Source: Lichenibacterium dinghuense (GTDB taxonomy: Bacteria; Pseudomonadota; Alphaproteobacteria; Rhizobiales; Beijerinckiaceae). Taken from it: 64,000 nt of DNA. How positions within the stretch are numbered: the first letter of the stretch is position 1; each line of letters begins with the position of its first letter. Below are positions 43,914 through 52,188 of this stretch, piece by piece. The translations under genes were made by a program, and so were the position numbers. The stretch lies in the NCBI RefSeq assembly GCF_021730615.1, contig NZ_JAJLMN010000001.1:1231001-1295000 (forward strand). Direction: 5' to 3'. The notes under the pieces were generated by a model. That model was not told where the DNA came from and did not search any database. It was given only the letters and a program-made list of their open reading frames with translations.

Positions 43914-44156
43914 GGGCTGCCATCCGGGGACTGGAGGCCTTCGACGGCCTGTCCGCGGGAAGGAAACGCCTCCGGCTCAGATTGTCAACAATCCTACTAT
44001 CGCCGTCGCGGGGCCGCGCGCCCGGCTCCGGTGGGGGACCGCGCCGATCGGGGCGGCGCCTTCGGCAAAACGTGCCGGCCGCCCCGGCCACATCCGCAGC
44101 ATCTTCTGCGGCCCGGCTCGATACTCGGGGGCGCACCGAACAGATCGGACTCCCCC
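43914..44156. promoter_or_regulatory. Divergent promoter region, amine-oxidation operon and aminotransferase
   Basis: 243 bases between the HAD gene (minus) and the class III aminotransferase (plus). No gene is visible. Bases 43978-43998 (ATTGTCAACAATCCTACTA) are AT-rich and include the inverted repeat ATTGT/ACAAT, which could be part of an operator for the GntR protein encoded in the operon. Confidence 0.4.
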
Positions 44157-45533
44157 ATGCTCGCCAACGACCTCGCGGAACTCGACCGCGCCCACCTGAT
44201 CCACCCGGTGATGTCGTGGCGCGACCACGAGGCGCGCGGGCCGCACGTGCTGACGGCCGGCGAAGGGGCCTACGTCACCGACGCCGGGGGTCGCACCCTG
44301 CTCGACGGCTTCGCGGGCCTGTGGTGCGTCAACGTCGGCTACGGCCAGCGCAGCGTCGTCGAGGCCGCGACCGAGCAGATGATGCGCCTGCCCTACGCGA
44401 CGGGCTATTTCGGCTACGCGGCCGAGCCGTCGATCCGCCTCGCGGCGCGGCTCGCGGCGCTCGCGCCCGGCGACCTCGACCACGTCTTCTTCACCCTCGG
44501 CGGCTCCGACGCGATCGACAGCGCGCTGCGCTTCGTGCGCTTCTACATGCACGCGAAGGGCACGCCCGAGCGGCGCCACGTGATCGCGCTCCAGCGCGGC
44601 TACCACGGCTCGTCGACGACGGGCGCCGGCGTCACGGGCCTGCCCGCCTTCCACCGCGACTCCGACCTGCCGCTCCCCTGGCAGCACCACATCTCGAACC
44701 CCTACCCGTACCGCAACCCGGTCGGCACGGACCCCGAGGCCATCATCGCGGCCTCGCTGGCCGAGCTGCGCGCCAAGGTGGAGGAGGTCGGCGCCGACAA
44801 GGTGGCGGCCTTCTTCGTCGAGCCGATCACGGGCTCGGGCGGCATCATCGTCCCGCCGAGGGGCTGGCTGCCGGCGATGCGGCAGGCCTGCCGCGACCTC
44901 GGCATCCTGTTCATCGCCGACGAGGTGATCACCGGCTTCGGCCGCACCGGCCCGCTCTTCGCCTGCGAGGACGAGGCGATCGTCCCCGACATGATGACGA
45001 TCGCCAAGGGTCTGACGTCCGGCTACGTGCCGATGGGCGCGGTGCTGATGTCGGACGAGGTCTACCGCACGATCCGCGACGGCTCGCCCGAGGGTGCCAC
45101 GATCGGGCACGGCCTCACCTACTCGGCCCACCCGGTCAGCGCCGCCGTCGGCCTCGCGGTCCTGGACCTCTACGAGGGCGGCCTGCTCGCGCAGGGCCGG
45201 CGCGTCGGCGCCTACTTCGCCGAACGCCTGGCCGGCTTCGCGGACCACCCCCTCGTCGGCGAGACGCGGGGGCGCGGCATGCTGCAGGGCCTCGAACTCG
45301 TCACCGACAAGGCGCGCAGGACCAAGCCCGACCGGGCCCTCGGCGTCGCGGGCAAGCTCGCCGCGGCGGGCCTCGAGAACCGGCTCATCTTCCGCGCCTT
45401 CGCGGACGACATGATCGGCTTCGCGCCGCCCCTGTGCTGCACGGAGGCGGACGTGGATCTCATCGTGGAGCGGCTGGGCTCGACCCTCGACGCCGTGCTG
45501 GCCGACCCCGCCGTGCGGGCCGCGCTCCGCTGA
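44157..45533 (+). CDS. Class III pyridoxal-phosphate aminotransferase
   Basis: 458 residues from ATG 44157. DGFAGLWCVNVGYG, FFTLGGSDAIDSALRF, RGYHGSSTTGAGVTGL, AFFVEPITGSGGIIVPP, FIADEVITGFGRTG and MTIAKGLTSGYVPMGAV (with the PLP-binding lysine) are the standard class III motifs. This branch includes putrescine-, omega-amino acid- and beta-alanine-pyruvate transaminases. It transfers an amino group from an amine or omega-amino acid to pyruvate, giving an aldehyde that the neighbouring aldehyde dehydrogenase could oxidise. It is divergent from that operon and convergent with the next oxidase gene. Confidence 0.92.
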   Translation: MLANDLAELDRAHLIHPVMSWRDHEARGPHVLTAGEGAYVTDAGGRTLLDGFAGLWCVNVGYGQRSVVEAATEQMMRLPYATGYFGYAAEPSIRLAARLAALAPGDLDHVFFTLGGSDAIDSALRFVRFYMHAKGTPERRHVIALQRGYHGSSTTGAGVTGLPAFHRDSDLPLPWQHHISNPYPYRNPVGTDPEAIIAASLAELRAKVEEVGADKVAAFFVEPITGSGGIIVPPRGWLPAMRQACRDLGILFIADEVITGFGRTGPLFACEDEAIVPDMMTIAKGLTSGYVPMGAVLMSDEVYRTIRDGSPEGATIGHGLTYSAHPVSAAVGLAVLDLYEGGLLAQGRRVGAYFAERLAGFADHPLVGETRGRGMLQGLELVTDKARRTKPDRALGVAGKLAAAGLENRLIFRAFADDMIGFAPPLCCTEADVDLIVERLGSTLDAVLADPAVRAALR

Positions 45534-45556
45534 CGGGCCGGCTGGCGCTCCGGATC

Positions 45557-45579
45557 GGGGCGGCCGCGCGGGCCGCCCC
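45557..45579. terminator. Perfect 9-bp GC hairpin between convergent genes
   Basis: GGGGCGGCC (45557-45565), loop GCGCG, GGCCGCCCC (45571-45579) in the 52-base gap between the aminotransferase stop and the convergent oxidase stop. There is no T tract on either side. As at 30915, the position suggests a bidirectional transcript end. Confidence 0.6.
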
Positions 45580-45585
45580 GCCTCC

Positions 45586-46683
45586 TCAGTGCCCCGCGGC
45601 CCAGCGGGCGAGATCGTCGAAGCTGCGCTGCCCCTCGAAGCTCGCCACCAACTCCTCGCCGATCAGCGGGCCGAACTTGAACATCTGGCCGTCGCAGTTG
45701 GTCACCACGACGCGCCGCCCGTCCCTCGTGAAACGGAAGCGGCGGCTCGGGTCCATGGCGTAATAGCCGACCTGCATGCGCAGCGGGCGGTACTCCCCGG
45801 AGTCGCGCAGGTAGGGCGAGAAGGCCGCGATGATGCTGTCCGCCTCGGCGAGGTCGGCGCCGAAGCCCTCGGACGGCCGGGCCTCGCGCCGGTGCGGGCC
45901 GTTGCCGAACTTGAGCCCCGTGCCGTCGGACGACGGCAGCGTGTAGATGCCGCAATCGCCGATGACGACGATGGCCGGCGCGGTGGACCAGCGCGCGCGG
46001 TAGCGCTCCGGCGGCTCGACGTAGCAGAGCGCCTGCCGCCAGGTCGGCTGCTGGCCGAACTCGCCGGGGAGCAGTTCCGGCAGCCAGGCCCCGGCCGCCA
46101 CCACGACGAGGTCGCCCTCGACCGTCTCGCCGGACGCGAGGGTGACCCGCCCCGCGGCGGCGTCGACCGCGACGGCCGGCGTCTCCGGCCGGAGGTCGGC
46201 CCCCTGCGCCCCGAGGTGGGCGATCAGCCCGTCGACGATGCGGTCGGCGTAGAGGGCTCCCCCGGGATGGGCGACGAGGCCCCAGGCCCGCTCCGGCACG
46301 GTGAGGTGCGGGCACAGGCGCTCGACCGCCGCGGCGTCGAGCACCTCGTGGGCGACGCCGGCGCGCTCGAAGGCGTCGCGCGTGACGTCGGTGTAGTCGC
46401 CGGGCGCGAGCGACACGGCGAGGCCCCCGACGTCGGCGAAGTGCCGGGCGCCGAGGTCGTCCCACACCCGCTCCCAGGCCTCGAAGGCCTGGCCCACCAT
46501 GCGCATGTAGCCCTCGTGGGCGCCATAATGCATGCGGATCATCCGGTGCTGGTCGTAGGACGCCCCCTGGCGGTTGGGCAGCGCGCCCCGTTCCAGCAGC
46601 GTCACGGCATGGCCGCGCTTCAGCGCGGCGCGGGCCGTCGACAGGCCGACGATGCCGCCGCCGACGATCACGATCCTGGCCAC
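45586..46683 (-). CDS. FAD-dependent oxidoreductase (MTOX/sarcosine-oxidase-like)
   Basis: 365 residues from GTG 46683 (GGAGGGCG eight bases upstream), the usual length for monomeric sarcosine oxidase/N-methyl-L-tryptophan oxidase. ATG 46710 is in frame but has no ribosome site. IVIVGGGIVGLSTARAALKRGHAVTLLERG is the FAD motif; GASYDQHRMIRMHYG is typical of this group, and the usual C-terminal flavinylation cysteine region reads VTNCDGQMFKFGPLIGE, with Cys in place for a covalent FAD bond. It oxidises an N-methylated or secondary amino acid. It is divergent from the GNAT gene. Confidence 0.83.
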   Translation of the reverse strand: MARIVIVGGGIVGLSTARAALKRGHAVTLLERGALPNRQGASYDQHRMIRMHYGAHEGYMRMVGQAFEAWERVWDDLGARHFADVGGLAVSLAPGDYTDVTRDAFERAGVAHEVLDAAAVERLCPHLTVPERAWGLVAHPGGALYADRIVDGLIAHLGAQGADLRPETPAVAVDAAAGRVTLASGETVEGDLVVVAAGAWLPELLPGEFGQQPTWRQALCYVEPPERYRARWSTAPAIVVIGDCGIYTLPSSDGTGLKFGNGPHRREARPSEGFGADLAEADSIIAAFSPYLRDSGEYRPLRMQVGYYAMDPSRRFRFTRDGRRVVVTNCDGQMFKFGPLIGEELVASFEGQRSFDDLARWAAGH

Positions 46684-46828
46684 GTTCCTTCGCCCTCCAG
46701 CGTCGATCATCCGGCCGACGAACCTACTCGCCCCGCGGGCCGCCGATCTTGGATGAAATTGCAAGTGCCGCAGCCGCTCCGCGAAATATGCTCGTTGAGC
46801 GCTTCGATGCTCATACTGTATTGGAGGG

Positions 46829-47710
46829 ATGTACGAAAGTGATGCTGGGGTCGTCGGGATGTCCGGAAGCGAAACCATGGAGCTGCGGCCCTTGACGGCC
46901 GGAGATCTCGAGGCCGCGCACGGCCTGTCCCGCGCGGTCGCCTGGCCTCACCGCGTCGAGGACTGGCGCCTGATGTTCGGCCTCGGCCGAGGCTTCGCGG
47001 CCGTGGACGCGCGCGACGCCCTGCAAGGCGCCGCGATGTGGTGGCCGCAGGGCGCGGACTTCGCCACGCTCGGCATGGTGATCGTGTCGCCGACCCAGCA
47101 GAAATCCGGCATTGGACGCCGGCTCATGGCGGCTGCCGTGGAGGCGGCGGGCGAGCGCCGCATCCAGCTCAACGCCACGGTCGAGGGGCTCCGCCTCTAC
47201 CGCAGCTTCGGCTTCGAGGAGATCGGAGGCATCCACCAGCACCAGGGCGTCATCGCCGACTCCGCGCTCGCGGTCGCGACGACGGCCGACGTGCGCCCCC
47301 TGACGGAGGCCGACCGTGCGTCCGTCCTGGCCCTCGACCTGCGCGCCTTCGGGGGGGACCGCACCGCGACCCTGGCAACCCTGCTTCCCCTTTCGCAGGG
47401 CTGGGTGTCGGAGCGTCCGGGCGGCATCACGGGTTATCTGCTGGTGAGGGATTTCGGGCGCGGGAAGATCCTCGGCCCGCTGGTCGCGACGGACGGAGAG
47501 GACGCTCTGGCGCTGCTGTCGGCCGCCGCGGTGCGGATAGGCGGCTTTCTCCGCGCCGATATCCCGGACGATGCTCGCATCATTTCGGACTGGCTGAACG
47601 GCGCGGGGCTGAGCCGGGTCGGCGAGGTGAGAACCATGCTCCGGGGCGGAGAACCGCGGCCTCCTCGAGGGCCGCAGGTCTTCGGGCTGGCCTCTCAAGC
47701 GTTGGGATAG
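46829..47710 (+). CDS. GNAT acetyltransferase with YitH-type second domain
   Basis: 293 residues from ATG 46829; ATG 46859 is an alternative with better spacing from its GGGG. The first ~140 residues are a GNAT domain (LRPLTAGDLEAAHGLSRAV, LGMVIVSPTQQKSGIGRRLMAAAVEAAG is the acetyl-CoA loop, LYRSFGFEEIGG). The rest (VRPLTEADRASVLALDLRAFGGDRTATLATLL, GYLLVRDFGRGKILGPLVA) matches the YitH/HolE-like acetyltransferase C-terminal domain. It acetylates an unknown small molecule or protein. It is separated from the FAD oxidase gene by 145 bases of divergent control DNA. Confidence 0.85.
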   Translation: MYESDAGVVGMSGSETMELRPLTAGDLEAAHGLSRAVAWPHRVEDWRLMFGLGRGFAAVDARDALQGAAMWWPQGADFATLGMVIVSPTQQKSGIGRRLMAAAVEAAGERRIQLNATVEGLRLYRSFGFEEIGGIHQHQGVIADSALAVATTADVRPLTEADRASVLALDLRAFGGDRTATLATLLPLSQGWVSERPGGITGYLLVRDFGRGKILGPLVATDGEDALALLSAAAVRIGGFLRADIPDDARIISDWLNGAGLSRVGEVRTMLRGGEPRPPRGPQVFGLASQALG

Positions 47711-48090
47711 GCGCACGGCTCCCACCGTCGCCGGGTCACGTCGGTCGATCCGGCGGGCCGGGCGCGGTCGATCCGATGGACGGCGCACCGGATCGGGGGG
47801 ATCCGCCCCGGCTCCACATCGTTGGTTCGGCTGTGAGCCCGGCGAGATCTGCTGTTCTCGCGGCCGACCGCGAGGCTGCCTTCGTCATAGGCGGCGCGCA
47901 CGAGGTGCATGGCGCGGCGCCGGATGGCGGACACGGTTCCGGGTCTGTGTCGATGCGGAGCCGGACGACGTCGCATGAAACAGGCGGGGCGTCTCGGCCT
48001 GCACCGACAGACGCAGGATCCCGCGGAACATCGCGTCGCCCATCCGCCCGATCCGATCGGTTCGGCGGCACGACTGGGCCTCTCGGCCCG
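47711..48090. other. Gap without a recognisable gene
   Basis: About 380 bases between the convergent acetyltransferase and GntR genes. A minus-strand stretch around 47870-48040 reads GDAMFRGILRLSVQAE and, in another frame, HLVRAAYDEGSLAVGRE, which have a protein-like look, but no frame is continuous and I cannot name a family. It may be the eroded trace of a gene; I do not claim one. Confidence 0.3.
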
Positions 48091-48798
48091 TCACTCGAGG
48101 AGAGCTATGCCGTAGCGGTCGGCCGCCGCCCTGATGTGGCACGTCATGGCCTCCTCACTGGCAGCCGCATCGCCCGTCCTCAGGCAGGCCGCGATGGCGC
48201 GGTGCTCGGCCAGCGTTTCCGCGAGCCGGTCGGCCCGCGCCATCGGCAGGCGCTGGCTCTCGACCACCATGTCGCGCATCGGCCCGATCATCCCGGCCAG
48301 GACCGGGTTGCCGGCCAGCTCCACCACGAGGTCGTGGAAGAGCACGTCCGCCTCCGCCATGGCGGGCACGTCGCCCCGCGCCAGGGCCGCCGCCATGGCT
48401 TCGATGGGCGCCTGCAGGCGCGCCGATCCGCCGGCAGTCATCCGCGCCGCGGCGAGGCGCGCCGCGTAGCCTTCCAGGCCCAGGCGCGCCTCGTAGACGT
48501 CGCGCGGGCTGCAGCGGTCCGCGAAGCGCCACGGCGGGGCGCGGAGGTCGGGCGAAGCGACGTAGACGCCGCTGCCGACCCGGACCACCACCAGCCCCAT
48601 CGTCTCGAGCGCCGCCATGGCCTCGCGCAGGCTCGGGCGGCTGACGCCGAGCCGCGCCGCCAGATCCCTCTGCGACGGCAGCCTGTCGCCGGCCGCGAGG
48701 CCGCCCTGCAGGATCAAGGCCTGCAGGCGCTCCGCGACGCCGCGCGACACCGGCACCCGGTCGCCCGGCGCGGGTTCGGCCAGGGGCGACCAGTTCAT
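48091..48798 (-). CDS. GntR-family regulator (FadR/FCD type)
   Basis: 235 residues from ATG 48798. Winged helix: VAERLQALILQGGLAAGDRLPSQRDLAARLGVSRPSLREAMAALETMGLVVVR, close to FadR. FCD effector domain (~90-225): DVYEARLGLEGYAARLAA, DVLFHDLVVELAGNPVLAGMI, EHRAIAACLRTGD. It is divergent from the amino-acid type ABC transporter at 49002, which it most likely controls. It is distinct from the GntR protein at 41256 and has a longer N-terminus. Confidence 0.9.
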   Translation of the reverse strand: MNWSPLAEPAPGDRVPVSRGVAERLQALILQGGLAAGDRLPSQRDLAARLGVSRPSLREAMAALETMGLVVVRVGSGVYVASPDLRAPPWRFADRCSPRDVYEARLGLEGYAARLAAARMTAGGSARLQAPIEAMAAALARGDVPAMAEADVLFHDLVVELAGNPVLAGMIGPMRDMVVESQRLPMARADRLAETLAEHRAIAACLRTGDAAASEEAMTCHIRAAADRYGIALLE

Positions 48799-49001
48799 GG
48801 AGCGGGGGCGCCGCGGAACCGAGATGCCCCCGCGGCGGGCGTTGAGCCGAATATTTCCGCGTCCCCGCCCATCATCTCTCCATCGCTCGAGCCAACGACG
48901 CCTTGTCGCCGGCGACGATCCCATGCAGTCTGACGACGGTCAAACCGGTCAGGCCAATATCGCGCGATGGGCGCGGCAGGCCTGCTGTTCGGAGAACGCC
49001 G
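48799..49001. promoter_or_regulatory. Divergent promoter region, GntR gene and ABC transporter
   Basis: About 200 bases between the minus-strand GntR gene and the plus-strand binding-protein gene. Bases ~48921-48965 are the least GC-rich part and contain TCTGACGACGGTCAAACCGGTCAG, shown here only by its ends TCTGAC and GGTCAG with ACCGGT at the centre; it is a possible FadR-type operator. GGAGAAC precedes ATG 49002. Confidence 0.35.
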
Positions 49002-49817
49002 ATGCGCCTCGTCCCCGGTCCCGTCACGCGCCGTCTCGCTCTCGTCGCCGCTCTCGCCCTCGGAGCGGCAGGTCTCGGCCTGCACGGTGCGCAGGCCGCC
49101 GACACCCTGAAGGTCGGCGCCAACATCGGCAACCTGCCCTGGGAGTTCCAGGACGCGCACGGCGAAACGGTCGGCTTCGAAATCGACCTCATGAAGGAGG
49201 TGGCGAAGCGCCTCGGCGACGAGGTCACCTTCGTCAACATCCCCTTCACGGGCCTGTTCGCGGCCGTTCAGTCCGGCCAGATCGATGCCGCCGTGTCGTC
49301 CATCACGATCACGCCGAAGCGCCTCGCGAGCGTGTCCTTCGCGCAGCCCTACTACGACAGCGACCAGTCGCTGAGCGTGATGGCCAAGTCCGGCATCGCG
49401 GACCTCAAGGGCATGGCCGGCAAGGTGGTGGGCGTCGACACGGGATCGACCGGCGACATCTACGCGACGCAGCACCAGGCCGAGGACAAGTTCGCCGAGA
49501 TCCGGCGCTACGAGGGGCTGGCGCCCGCCATGCTGGACCTCGCGGCGGGCCGCATCGACGGCTACGTCAGCGACATCCCGGCGCTGCAGTATTACGTGAA
49601 GGACAAGCCGGCCTACAAGGTCGTCGAGCGCATCCCCACGGGCGAGCGCTACTCGGTGATGTTCGCCAAGGACAGCCCGCTCGTCGGCAAGGTGGACGCC
49701 GTCCTGACGACGCTGAAGTCCGAGGGCTTCATCGCCAAGCTGCACGAGAAGTGGTTCGGCGTCGCTCCGGACGCCACCACCAGCACCGTGGTGAAGGCGG
49801 AGATCCCGAAGCCCTGA
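49002..49817 (+). CDS. Amino-acid type ABC transporter substrate-binding protein (family 3)
   Basis: 271 residues from ATG 49002. A signal peptide (RRLALVAALALGAAGLGLHGAQA) is followed by DTLKVGANIGNLPWEFQDAHGETVGFEIDLMKEVAKRLG, the start of family 3 binding proteins, with SVSFAQPYYDSDQSL, VVGVDTGSTGDIY, YVSDIPALQYYV and LKSEGFIAKLHEKWFG. It binds a polar amino acid or similar ligand in the periplasm. The permease gene follows after 27 bases. No ATPase gene is adjacent. Confidence 0.92.
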   Translation: MRLVPGPVTRRLALVAALALGAAGLGLHGAQAADTLKVGANIGNLPWEFQDAHGETVGFEIDLMKEVAKRLGDEVTFVNIPFTGLFAAVQSGQIDAAVSSITITPKRLASVSFAQPYYDSDQSLSVMAKSGIADLKGMAGKVVGVDTGSTGDIYATQHQAEDKFAEIRRYEGLAPAMLDLAAGRIDGYVSDIPALQYYVKDKPAYKVVERIPTGERYSVMFAKDSPLVGKVDAVLTTLKSEGFIAKLHEKWFGVAPDATTSTVVKAEIPKP

Positions 49818-49844
49818 GGCGGGGCGTGAAGGCCGCGCGCGGCC

Positions 49845-50516
49845 GTGTCGCTCGTCGACACCTTCCTGAACTGGGGCGTGTTCCGCGACGCGCTGCCCTT
49901 GTTGCTCACCGGGCTCTGGGTGACGCTGGGCCTCGGCGCCGCCGCGGTCGCGCTCGGCTTCGCGGGAGGCCTGCCGCTGGTGCTGCTCCGGCTCTACGGC
50001 GCGTCGCCTGCGCGCTTCGCGGCGGTCGCCTACATCGACGTGTTCCGCGCCATCCCGGTGCTGGTGCTGCTGATCGTCATCTACTACGCGCTGCCCTTCA
50101 TCGGGCTGCGCCTGTCGCCCTTCGCTTCGGCCACCGCCGCGCTCAGTCTCGTGTCGGCCGCCTATTCGGCCGAGATCCTGCGCGCCGGCATCGAGGCGGT
50201 GCCGCCCGGCCAGGTCGAGGCCGCCCGCGCGCTCGGCATGCCGCCGCCGCTCTGGATGTGGCGCATCGTGCTGCCCCAGGCGGTCCGGCTCGTGGTGCCG
50301 CCGCTCACCTCCAACGCCATCAACGTGTTCAAGGACACGGCGCTGGCCTCGGTCGTCGCCATGCCGGACCTGCTCAAGCAGGCCACCCAGGCCCAGGCGC
50401 TGGCCGCCAATCCGACCCCGCTGATCGGCGCCGCGGCGATCTACGTCGCGCTGCTGCTGCCCTGCGTGCGCTTCGTCGGGTTCTACGAGGCGCGCCTCCG
50501 GCGCCGCGCCCGATGA
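49845..50516 (+). CDS. Amino-acid type ABC transporter permease (HisM/GlnP-like)
   Basis: 223 residues from GTG 49845. About five membrane helices; LPLLLTGLWVTLGLGAAAVALGF at the start, SAAYSAEILRAGIEAVPPGQVEAARALGMPPPLWMWRIVLPQAVRLVVPPLTSNAINVFKDTALASVVAMPDLL contains the EAA interaction loop and family signature (quoted here only as EAARALGMPPPLWMW). It forms the transport channel for the neighbouring binding protein. It ends in an ATGA overlap with the next frame. Confidence 0.9.
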   Translation: MSLVDTFLNWGVFRDALPLLLTGLWVTLGLGAAAVALGFAGGLPLVLLRLYGASPARFAAVAYIDVFRAIPVLVLLIVIYYALPFIGLRLSPFASATAALSLVSAAYSAEILRAGIEAVPPGQVEAARALGMPPPLWMWRIVLPQAVRLVVPPLTSNAINVFKDTALASVVAMPDLLKQATQAQALAANPTPLIGAAAIYVALLLPCVRFVGFYEARLRRRAR

Positions 50517-50839
50517 CCGCCGATGAGGGATCCCACCGTTTGCTCCTGCGACCCGAGCCGCTCGACGCCGCCGCCTTCGCGCCCTTCGGCGCCGTGCTGG
50601 CGCCGACCGGCCCGGACGGCCTGCCCGACCAGGCCGGGACGCGCGCCTTCCTGGGCGGGCGCGGCGACGTCATCCGCTACGGGCACGGCCAATGGCACGC
50701 CCCCATGGTGGCGCTCGACGCGGGCGGCGACATGCTGATGCTCGCCTTCGAGCGCGGCAAGGGCGGCGACACGATCGAACACCGCCTTCCGGCGGCGATC
50801 CTCGTCGCCGGCCGCCCCCCCGAACGGAACCGAAAGACC
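50513..50839 (+). pseudogene. Shortened ureidoglycolate lyase (AllA)-like segment, open into the next gene
   Basis: An ATG at 50513 overlaps the permease stop (ATGA) and opens ~109 codons that run without a stop into the following aminotransferase. LRPEPLDAAAFAPFGAVLAP matches the N-terminus of AllA-type ureidoglycolate lyases (LxPExLTxEAFAPFGDVIE), and IRYGHGQWHAPMVALDAGGD matches their C-terminal part (VNYHRGTWHHPLIALD). The ~70 residues normally between them are missing. Either the ancestral gene suffered an in-frame internal deletion and has become an N-terminal extension of the aminotransferase, or it is a remnant that happens to stay open. It would not be an active lyase without the cupin core. 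Confidence 0.62.
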
Positions 50840-52051
50840 ATGACGCTCGACATCGACCACGTCCGCCGCCAGTTCCCGGCCCTCGCCGACGGCTTCGGCT
50901 ACCTCGACAACGCCGGCGGCTCGCTGGTGCTGGAGCGCGTCGCCGACCGTGTGCGCGACTACCTGCTCACCACCAGCGTTCAGACGGGCGCCTCCTACCC
51001 GCAGTCGCGCCGCGCGGTGGAGCGCCTGACCGAGGCGCGGACGCGCATCGCCCGGCTCGTCAACGCCGAGCGACCGGAGGAGGTCGTGCTCGGCCCCTCC
51101 ACCACCGTGATGTTCCAGTTCCTGGCCCGCGCCATGGCGGGCCGGCTCCGCCCCGGCGACGAGGTCGTGGTCACCGACTTCGACCACGAGTCCAACATCG
51201 GCCCGTGGCGGGCCCTGGAGGAGCGCGGGATCGTGGTCCGCACCTGGGGGCTCGACGAGAGCACCTTCGAGGTGTCGCTCGACGAGCTCGACGCGCTGAT
51301 GAGCGAGCGCACGCGGCTCGTCGCCGTGACGCATTGCTCCAACATCCTCGGCACCGTGAACCCGATCGCCGAGATCGCCCGCCGCGTCCACGCCCGCGGC
51401 GCCGAGATCTCGGTCGACGCGGTCGCCTACGCGCCCCACCGCGCCGTCGACGTTCGTGCGCTCGACGTCGACTACTACGTGTTCAGCTTCTACAAGACCT
51501 ACGGGCCCCACTTCGCCGTGCTCTACGGCAAATACGACAAGCTGCTCGAACTCGACGGCCTTTACCATTACTTCTACGGCCGCGAGAAGGTGCCGCAGAA
51601 GCTGGAGCCCGGCAACACCAACTACGAGCTCGCCTGGGGCTCGGCCGGCATCGTCGACTATCTCGACGAACTCGGCGGCGGCACGGGCGACCGCGCCGCG
51701 GTGGAGCGCGCCTTCGCCGACATCGCCGAGCAGGAGACGCTCGTCGGGGCGCGGCTGCTCGACTACCTCGGCTCGCGCAACGATGTTCGCGTGATCGGCC
51801 GGCGCACCGCCGGGCCGGAGCGCGTGCCGACGATCTCCTTCAAGGCGGAAGGGTGCGACAGCGCCGCGGTGGTGGCCGCCGTCGACCGGCACGGGCTCGG
51901 CATCCGGTACGGCGACTTCCATTCCCGCCGCCTCGTCGAGCGGCTGGGCCTCGCGGGGGACGGCGGCGTCGTGCGCGTGTCGATGGTTCACTACAACACG
52001 CTCGGCGAGGTTGACCGGCTCGCCGCCGCCCTCGACGAAGCGCTGCGCTGA
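50840..52051 (+). CDS. Class V aminotransferase, cysteine desulfurase-like (TIGR01976-type)
   Basis: 403 residues from ATG 50840, or 512 if the upstream open frame is included. The ATG has only a weak ribosome site, so translation may depend on the upstream AllA-like frame. DHVRRQFPALADGFGYLDNAGGSLVLERV is the typical N-terminus of the VC1184/TIGR01976 group; VVTDFDHESNIGPWRAL, VTHCSNILGTVNPI, SVDAVAYAPHRAVDV and FSFYKTYGPHFAVLYG (PLP lysine in FYKTYGPH) follow. It is a PLP enzyme that removes or transfers a group from an amino acid; true desulfurase activity is not established for this subgroup. It ends where the eroded segment begins. Confidence 0.88.
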   Translation: MTLDIDHVRRQFPALADGFGYLDNAGGSLVLERVADRVRDYLLTTSVQTGASYPQSRRAVERLTEARTRIARLVNAERPEEVVLGPSTTVMFQFLARAMAGRLRPGDEVVVTDFDHESNIGPWRALEERGIVVRTWGLDESTFEVSLDELDALMSERTRLVAVTHCSNILGTVNPIAEIARRVHARGAEISVDAVAYAPHRAVDVRALDVDYYVFSFYKTYGPHFAVLYGKYDKLLELDGLYHYFYGREKVPQKLEPGNTNYELAWGSAGIVDYLDELGGGTGDRAAVERAFADIAEQETLVGARLLDYLGSRNDVRVIGRRTAGPERVPTISFKAEGCDSAAVVAAVDRHGLGIRYGDFHSRRLVERLGLAGDGGVVRVSMVHYNTLGEVDRLAAALDEALR

Positions 52052-52062
52052 GGAGGCCTGTC

Positions 52063-52188
52063 CTGACCGATCCGTCGGGGCCGCTCGGCGGCATCGACGG
52101 CCACGTCCACGTCGATCAGCACCAGGGCGAGGGCATCGCCATGGCGGACGGCTTCCGCTCCGGCACCATCAGGCCGACAGCGGGGTGA
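52063..52188 (+). pseudogene. Truncated dihydropyrimidinase/hydantoinase start
   Basis: Directly after the aminotransferase, behind a strong GGAGG (52053-52057), a frame reads LTDPSGPLGGIDGHVHVDQ followed by QGEGIAMADGFRSGTI and then a TGA at 52186. GGIDGHVHVDQ is the metal-binding HxH segment of D-hydantoinases/dihydropyrimidinases, and MADDFxSGT the following conserved element. The ~50 residues that should lie between the N-terminus and GGID are absent, and everything after SGTI is gone, replaced by a recombinase-like sequence. It is a non-functional remnant. With hyuAB and the AllA-like segment it hints at former ureide or hydantoin catabolism. Confidence 0.65.

Noticed and set aside
47711..48090. 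A gene in the gap between the acetyltransferase and GntR genes
   Set aside because: Protein-like fragments appear in two different minus-strand frames but none is continuous or assignable.
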